Source: Bordetella parapertussis (GTDB lineage: Bacteria; Pseudomonadota; Gammaproteobacteria; Burkholderiales; Burkholderiaceae_C). From it: a DNA stretch of 20,208 bases. This document shows positions 15,804-20,208 of this stretch, piece by piece; position 1 is the stretch's first letter; each line of letters opens with the position of its first letter. Position numbers and translations under genes: made by a program. The notes under the pieces are model-generated. The model saw only the letters and a list, made by a program, of their open reading frames with translations. It was not told where the DNA came from and did not search any database. Location: positions 1-20,208 of the forward strand of contig CAMDSU010000010.1 in the NCBI GenBank assembly GCA_945907335.1, given 5' to 3'.

Positions 15804-16418
15804 TCAAGCAGGCACTGATTCGATGAAGCTTTGGCGCTGCATCAATTTCTCTTGCAGTTTGTCCAAGTTGGGATAGTCCCGCCGCCAAGCGATGTTGGGG
15901 AAGCGAAAGTCTAAGTAGCCCAAGGCACAACCTACAGCGATATCGGCCAGGCTCAGGTGTATGCCTGCGCACATGCTGTTGTCTGACAAGCCCTTGGACA
16001 TGGCCGCCAAAGTGTCATGTACCTTGCCCAGTTGACGGTCAATCCATGCTTGACTGCGCTCTGCTTCACTGCGCCCGACCCAATGGGCTTCCAAACGCGC
16101 GGCAATGGCCGCATCTAACAGACCATCGGCCAATGCTTCCCAGACCTTGACTTCGGTGCGTTCACGTCCACTGGGAGGTATCAACTTGCCAACAGGTGAC
16201 AAGGTGTCAAGGTATTCCACAATCACCCGCGAGTCGTACAAAGCTTCTCCGGTTTCCATCAGCAAACAAGGCACTTTTCCCAACGGGTTAGATAAGACGA
16301 TGCTTGTAGACGCGGCCCAGACATCCTCTTGCACAAATTCGTATTCAAGTTTTTTTTCTGCCATCACAATACGCACTTTGCGCACATAAGGGCTGGTAAC
16401 AGCACCAAGCAATTTCAT
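15804..16418 (-). CDS. Glutathione S-transferase family protein, YibF-like
   Basis: A 204-residue cytosolic GST-fold protein. The N-terminal thioredoxin-like domain begins MKLLGAVTSPYVRKVRI, with S9 as the probable glutathione-activating residue, the cis-proline loop GKVP at 47-50 and the glutathione-contact DSRVIVEYL at 62-70. The C-terminal helical domain includes EALADGLLDAAIAARLE and LADIAVGCALGYLDFRFP. The sequence closely follows the order of motifs in E. coli YibF. Enzymatic substrate is unknown. A longer frame from 16469 adds 17 residues that do not belong to the fold, so the ATG at 16418 is chosen. It is divergent from purB, with 88 bases between the starts, and its end lies nine bases from the end of the NTF2-like gene. 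Confidence 0.9.
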   Translation of the reverse strand: MKLLGAVTSPYVRKVRIVMAEKKLEYEFVQEDVWAASTSIVLSNPLGKVPCLLMETGEALYDSRVIVEYLDTLSPVGKLIPPSGRERTEVKVWEALADGLLDAAIAARLEAHWVGRSEAERSQAWIDRQLGKVHDTLAAMSKGLSDNSMCAGIHLSLADIAVGCALGYLDFRFPNIAWRRDYPNLDKLQEKLMQRQSFIESVPA

Positions 16419-16506
16419 GGGAAGTATTTCTGTGGAACAAGCATTTATTTTATGGGTGAACTGGCACATTTTTCAGTCACTCAGGTCTAAGCCCTAAAAT
16501 GCAAAT

Positions 16507-17925
16507 ATGACTGATCACGCTATTTCTGCCCTGTCTCCTTTGGACGGGCGTTACGCGGCCAAACTGGCCCATCTGCGACCCCTGATGAGCGAACAAGGTT
16601 TCATGCATCGGCGTGTGCAAGTAGAAATCACTTGGCTGATCGCACTGTCTGACAGTGGCATGTCACCGTTTCAATCGTTCAGCCACGAGGCCCGTGTGTT
16701 TTTGTGTGCATTGGTCAGCGATTTTTCTGCGCGAGATGCGCTTGACATCAAAGAGATAGAAAAAACCACCAACCATGATGTCAAAGCGGTGGAGTACTGG
16801 CTCAAGGCCAAATGCCAACAAGAGACGTTGGGTGTATCGCTCAAATCAGAATTGGCCCAAGCGCTGGAATTCATTCACTTTGCCTGCACCAGCGAAGACA
16901 TCAACAACACCAGCCACGCCTTGCAACTCAAAGCCGCGCGCCAGCAGGTGCTGCTGCCCGGCTTGCAAGCAGTGGCCGACACGCTGCGCGACATGGCCCA
17001 CCGTTATGCAGATGACGCCATGCTCAGTCGCACACACGGCCAAACCGCCAGCCCGAGCACCGTTGGCAAAGAATTGGCCAATGTGTATGTACGACTACAC
17101 ACCGCCCAAGAGCGCATTGCGCGCGTGCCCTTGCTTGCCAAGATGAACGGGGCCGTAGGCACTTTCAATGCGCATGTGTCAGCGCGCGCCGACTTTGATT
17201 GGGAATCGTTTTCGCGGCAAGTGATTGAAGCCAGCGACAGCCCCGCTGCCCACGAACCCATGGGATTGGGCTTGACCTTTCAACCCTACAGCATACAAAT
17301 TGAACCCCATGATTACATGGCCGAATTGTTCGACGCAGTGGCTCGCTGCAACACCATACTCATCGATTTGTCCAGAGACATTTGGGGCTATGTGTCATTG
17401 GGTTATTTCAAGCAACGTTTGAAGGCAGGTGAAATCGGTTCTTCCACCATGCCGCACAAAGTCAACCCTATCGATTTTGAAAATGCCGAAGGCAATCTCG
17501 GTTTGTCTAACGCCATGCTGCGCCATTTGAGCGAAAAATTGCCGATCAGCCGCTGGCAGCGTGACTTGTCTGACAGCACAGTGCTTCGCAACATGGGTGT
17601 GGCTTTGGGCTATGCGGTGTTGGCGCACCAGTCCTTGTTGCAAGGTCTGCACAAACTGGAACTCAACCAATCTGCTTTGCAAGCCGACTTAGACAACGCT
17701 TGGGAAGTACTGGCCGAACCCATACAAACCGTGATGCGCCGTCATGGCGTCAGTGGGGCTTACGAACAACTCAAAGAAGTGACACGCGGACAAAAAGTGA
17801 CACGTGAAGACCTGCACCAACTGATCAACCGTTTGTCTATTCCTGCCGAAGAAAAAACCCGCTTGCTGGCACTGACCCCAGCGACCTATATTGGCCTAGC
17901 GGCATCATTGGCCAAAAGAATTTAG
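16507..17925 (+). CDS. purB: Adenylosuccinate lyase
   Basis: Catalyses two steps in purine synthesis: SAICAR to AICAR plus fumarate, and adenylosuccinate to AMP plus fumarate; a cytosolic homotetramer. The 472-residue protein has the fumarase/aspartase superfamily signature SSTMPHKVNP at 312-321, with the flexible catalytic-serine loop, and catalytic H177 in SRTHGQTASPSTVGKE. The N-terminus SALSPLDGRYA and KTTNHDVKAVEYWLK match the E. coli PurB type (456 residues) rather than the Bacillus type. The start ATG has no Shine-Dalgarno, and a TAAAAT hexamer lies six bases upstream. The gene is intact and convergent with the DUF3717/DUF1289 gene, with 19 bases between them. Confidence 0.96.
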   Translation: MTDHAISALSPLDGRYAAKLAHLRPLMSEQGFMHRRVQVEITWLIALSDSGMSPFQSFSHEARVFLCALVSDFSARDALDIKEIEKTTNHDVKAVEYWLKAKCQQETLGVSLKSELAQALEFIHFACTSEDINNTSHALQLKAARQQVLLPGLQAVADTLRDMAHRYADDAMLSRTHGQTASPSTVGKELANVYVRLHTAQERIARVPLLAKMNGAVGTFNAHVSARADFDWESFSRQVIEASDSPAAHEPMGLGLTFQPYSIQIEPHDYMAELFDAVARCNTILIDLSRDIWGYVSLGYFKQRLKAGEIGSSTMPHKVNPIDFENAEGNLGLSNAMLRHLSEKLPISRWQRDLSDSTVLRNMGVALGYAVLAHQSLLQGLHKLELNQSALQADLDNAWEVLAEPIQTVMRRHGVSGAYEQLKEVTRGQKVTREDLHQLINRLSIPAEEKTRLLALTPATYIGLAASLAKRI

Positions 17926-17944
17926 GCGTTCAACCACCTGCGCA

Positions 17945-18361
17945 TCACGGAGACTGCGACTCTGCGGCGCGTTCAGCATACCGGTTAAATCGCCACGATG
18001 AGCGCGACAGGGTGATGCGGCGCCACACTTGTCTTTTTGCGCCCGGGCTCATTTCGGTCCAATACTGCACCTCTTCAAACGTGCGACCGCAACCTTTGCA
18101 CAATGGGTCACCTTGGCTGGTGGAACAAATCGCAATACATGGGGTATCAGGCGTGGTGTCATACCAAGCGCGCCATGCGGCGAAGGCGTTGGCAGGAAAG
18201 CCTTTTTCAGCCGCCTCGTCTTGGTGGTGGTAAATCATCAAGGCATACACCTCTGCAAGTGCACGCAATTCAGGGGCGAGCGTAACGCCATCAGGAGACG
18301 GCTTGATGGCGCGCCAATGGTTGATGGCCGCCTCGATATCGGTGATGTGTATGCTGCCCAT
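17945..18361 (-). CDS. DUF3717 plus DUF1289 small cysteine protein
   Basis: A 138-residue cytosolic protein joining two small domains. Residues about 1-68 (HITDIEAAINHWRAIKPS, LRALAEVYALMIYHHQDE) look like DUF3717, a helical domain largely seen in Burkholderiales. Residues about 72-118 are a DUF1289 domain: PCIAICSTSQGDPLCKGCGRTFEEVQYW, with C75, C79, C88 and C91 placed to bind a metal ion or iron-sulfur cluster. The function of neither domain is known. The ATG at 18361 is five bases after the stop of the upstream bepA-like gene, so the two are very likely co-transcribed. Recognition of DUF1289 is firm; DUF3717 is less certain. Confidence 0.82.
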   Translation of the reverse strand: MGSIHITDIEAAINHWRAIKPSPDGVTLAPELRALAEVYALMIYHHQDEAAEKGFPANAFAAWRAWYDTTPDTPCIAICSTSQGDPLCKGCGRTFEEVQYWTEMSPGAKRQVWRRITLSRSSWRFNRYAERAAESQSP

Positions 18362-18366
18362 GAGGT

Positions 18367-19941
18367 TTATGGTTGCGGTCGCAATAACTCTAAGCGTATC
18401 GACTCTAGCGTTCGCAAGCGCGAATCGATGATGTAGGCCTCTTGTTGCGCTGCCAAATCCATTTTCCCTTGTTGGGTGAGACGTTTCGCCAGATCTTGGC
18501 CGGCTCGCAAACGGTCGATGGCAGCGATTTCATCCCAGCGCACCGCGCGGGATTCGGCATCGGCACGAATCGCTTGCAAGGGTTGTCCGATTTGTTCGTA
18601 GGCCTGCGCCACCATATCCCAAGCCAGCGGATCGCGCGGGAACTGCGCCAAGCGCAGTTGTATGCTTTCTGCGGCACTGCGCGCCATGGCGATGTCTTTG
18701 GTCGCGAGTTGGCATTGCGCCCGCAACAATACCCAAGCGCGTTGCTTGTGCTGTTCGCGCAAACCGCTCAAGCATCCATTGGGGTTACCTGCCTGACGCT
18801 CAATATCAGCCAGCAACCATTTCACTTCGCGCACACCCACCGGGTCATCTGCCACCAATGGCACCAAGGATTTTGCCGCCAATCTGGCCTTGTCCATATC
18901 TCTTTGCTTGGCGTAGCCCATGGCTGCTGCATAAGCCACCGAAGCCAGTCGCTGTGGATTTTTTTCAGTGGTTTGTTGCGCAGCCTCGTACGTCTTGGAT
19001 AAATTCTCAATGTCTTCCACCCGGGTACTCATCAAAGCTCTGGCACGTCCAGCCATCAACACATGCTCCCAAGTTCCAGCGCTGCTGTTTGTGCTGATGG
19101 CGTGTGCGCCGATACGCGCTTGCATGTCGCCTATACGCTCTGTGGTCAATGGGTGGCTGCGCAAGTAGGGAAAGCCGCCACTGTCGTTTAACCGCGATGC
19201 CTGGGCCAATTTTTGAAACATACTGACCACCCCTTGCGCTTCAAAACCCGCCTGTGTACTGACGGCAAAACCCAAGCGATCGGCCTCTCTTTCCATGTCT
19301 CTCGAAAAATTCAACTGACCTTGTGCCGCACCGGCAGTGCCACCCATGATCAGCGCATTCGCCGCATCTGGGCTGCGACTGGCTGCCAGCACGCCCAATA
19401 AAAAACTGCCGATCAGCCAGGGGGTTTGCTGGATTTGACTGTCTTGCATGCGGGCGATGTGCCGCTGCGTCACATGACTTAATTCGTGGCCCATGACGCC
19501 GGCCAGCTCATCTTTGTTGGACACCACGGCAATCAAACCTAAATGCACGCCCATGAACCCGCCAGGCAAAGCAAATGCATTCACCGATCGGTCTCTGACC
19601 AACATCAAATCCCAAGAAAACGTCTCATCCAACTCTGGCGGCAGGTTGCCCAATTGACGGGCCGCGTCGCGCAAAGCCAACCAAATAGATTGCAAATAAT
19701 CCACCAATACCGGATCGTCCATGTAGTCCGGATCGCGCATCAATTGGCGCATGATGGATTCGCCCAGTCGTTTTTCCTGGGGCACACTCATGCTGTTGCC
19801 GTCGCCAATATTGGGCAGGCGTGAGGCGGTTTGTGCTGAAGCACCCAGCACCGCACAAACCATGGCCAATGCGACGGCCAGTTTTTGCGAATGGGTAAAG
19901 AGTTTGTTCAAAGGCTTGGTACCGCTAATCGTATGATCCAC
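18367..19941 (-). CDS. bepA: BepA-like periplasmic M48 metalloprotease
   Basis: A 524-residue zinc protease and chaperone relative that in E. coli (BepA/YfgC, 487 residues) checks assembly of the LPS transporter LptD at the BAM complex. An N-terminal signal (hydrophobic core about 20-33, ending LGASAQ) follows an unusually long 19-residue n-region. The zinc site is H152-E-L-S-H156 with E219 in EREADRLG; H263 in RSHPLTTERIGDM matches the histidine that gates the BepA active site. The region after about 300 has helical repeats of TPR type. The start codon is GTG; an in-frame TTG at 19911 would give a more usual signal peptide (residue 11 onward) but has no ribosome binding site. The gene precedes the DUF3717/DUF1289 gene and is divergent from moaC. 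Confidence 0.9.
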   Translation of the reverse strand: MDHTISGTKPLNKLFTHSQKLAVALAMVCAVLGASAQTASRLPNIGDGNSMSVPQEKRLGESIMRQLMRDPDYMDDPVLVDYLQSIWLALRDAARQLGNLPPELDETFSWDLMLVRDRSVNAFALPGGFMGVHLGLIAVVSNKDELAGVMGHELSHVTQRHIARMQDSQIQQTPWLIGSFLLGVLAASRSPDAANALIMGGTAGAAQGQLNFSRDMEREADRLGFAVSTQAGFEAQGVVSMFQKLAQASRLNDSGGFPYLRSHPLTTERIGDMQARIGAHAISTNSSAGTWEHVLMAGRARALMSTRVEDIENLSKTYEAAQQTTEKNPQRLASVAYAAAMGYAKQRDMDKARLAAKSLVPLVADDPVGVREVKWLLADIERQAGNPNGCLSGLREQHKQRAWVLLRAQCQLATKDIAMARSAAESIQLRLAQFPRDPLAWDMVAQAYEQIGQPLQAIRADAESRAVRWDEIAAIDRLRAGQDLAKRLTQQGKMDLAAQQEAYIIDSRLRTLESIRLELLRPQP

Positions 19942-19962
19942 CAGAGGATGTTACCCCTCGGG

Positions 19963-19990
19963 CATATATGGTGCACAGGCCGGGTAACAA
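19963..19990 (-). promoter_or_regulatory. Candidate sigma-70 promoter for the bepA-like gene
   Basis: On the minus strand TTGTTA and TATATG are separated by 16 bases, each matching the consensus at four of six positions. Transcription would begin about 14 bases before the GTG start, which would place the GAGGGG ribosome-binding candidate at the very 5' end of the message. Suggestive only. Confidence 0.3.
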
Positions 19991-20017
19991 TGGTTTTTTA
20001 CACAATAGGTTCACAGT

Positions 20018-20208
20018 ATGTCTCTCACCCATTTTGATGCACAAGGTCAAGCGCACATGGTCGATGTTGGCCCCAAAACCAGCACGCACCGCATTGCAGT
20101 CGCCACCGGCGACATACACATGCTTGCCGCCACCTTGCAACTGATTGAAGCGGGCACTGCGAAAAAGGGGGATGTCATTGGCATCGCCCGCATCGCGGGC
20201 ATCCAGGG
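20018..20208 (+). CDS. moaC: Cyclic pyranopterin monophosphate synthase MoaC (C-terminus outside window)
   Basis: Converts the MoaA product 3',8-cyclo-7,8-dihydroguanosine triphosphate into cyclic pyranopterin monophosphate in molybdenum cofactor synthesis. Only 63 residues are present. They contain the family N-terminus [27 protein letters not shown] and the [15 protein letters not shown] stretch, which directly precedes the active-site region lost at the window edge. An AGG eight bases before the ATG at 20018 may serve as ribosome binding site. The gene is divergent from the bepA-like gene, with 76 bases between the starts. Confidence 0.93.
   Translation, partial: MSLTHFDAQGQAHMVDVGPKTSTHRIAVATGDIHMLAATLQLIEAGTAKKGDVIGIARIAGIQ

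Noticed and set aside
15793..15815. A GAATC/GATTC inverted repeat between the convergent NTF2-like and GST genes as a shared terminator
   Set aside because: Only five pairs with a loop of more than ten bases and no T-run on either strand.
18442..19002. A 186-codon plus-strand frame inside the bepA-like gene
   Set aside because: It is antisense to the TPR-type region of the protease and has no recognisable domain or start signal.

Overview
The window looks like a chromosomal segment of a betaproteobacterium, most likely Burkholderiales and probably family Comamonadaceae. The reasons are the gene set and order (mltA, a Nit-type amidase coupled to yhdP, divergent glnE, a YibF-like GST beside purB, a DUF3717/DUF1289 protein beside a bepA-like protease, divergent moaC), the moderate GC content and the protein sequences. 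The assignment rests on recognition, not on a search. The DNA is almost entirely coding. No stretch above about 100 bases lacks a gene, and I see no tRNA, rRNA, insertion sequence, CRISPR array or phage gene.

Left part (1-5907): the N-terminal two thirds of a murein transglycosylase MltA (minus strand, cut by the window edge), a divergent 36-residue membrane protein, then a minus-strand pair in which the very long YhdP envelope protein is followed, with a 4-base ATGA overlap, by a carbon-nitrogen hydrolase of the deaminated-glutathione amidase type. Divergent from yhdP is glnE (5982-8699), the two-headed adenylyltransferase/adenylyl-removing enzyme of glutamine synthetase.

Central part (8775-15794): eight plus-strand genes packed almost without spacers: an exported glutathione peroxidase, a FAD-dependent oxidoreductase (COG2907), a DUF1365 protein, a cyclopropane-fatty-acid-synthase-like methyltransferase, a GPH-type MFS transporter, a DUF3833 lipoprotein, a short-chain dehydrogenase and an NTF2-like protein. 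The oxidoreductase/DUF1365/methyltransferase triad is the core of stress-controlled lipid modification loci elsewhere (the sigK-ufaA1-Rv0448c-Rv0449c region of Mycobacterium tuberculosis; ChrR/sigma-E singlet-oxygen loci of proteobacteria that include furan fatty acid genes). The sensible reading is a membrane fatty-acid modification and lipid-peroxide defence operon. It is the most interesting system here. Here it has no adjacent ECF sigma factor, anti-sigma factor or photolyase, and a peroxidase stands at its head.

Right part (15804-20208): convergent to the operon is a YibF-like glutathione transferase, divergent from purB (adenylosuccinate lyase). Next come a minus-strand pair, a BepA-like periplasmic M48 protease followed closely by a small DUF3717-DUF1289 cysteine protein, and finally the divergent start of moaC (molybdenum cofactor synthesis), cut by the window edge.
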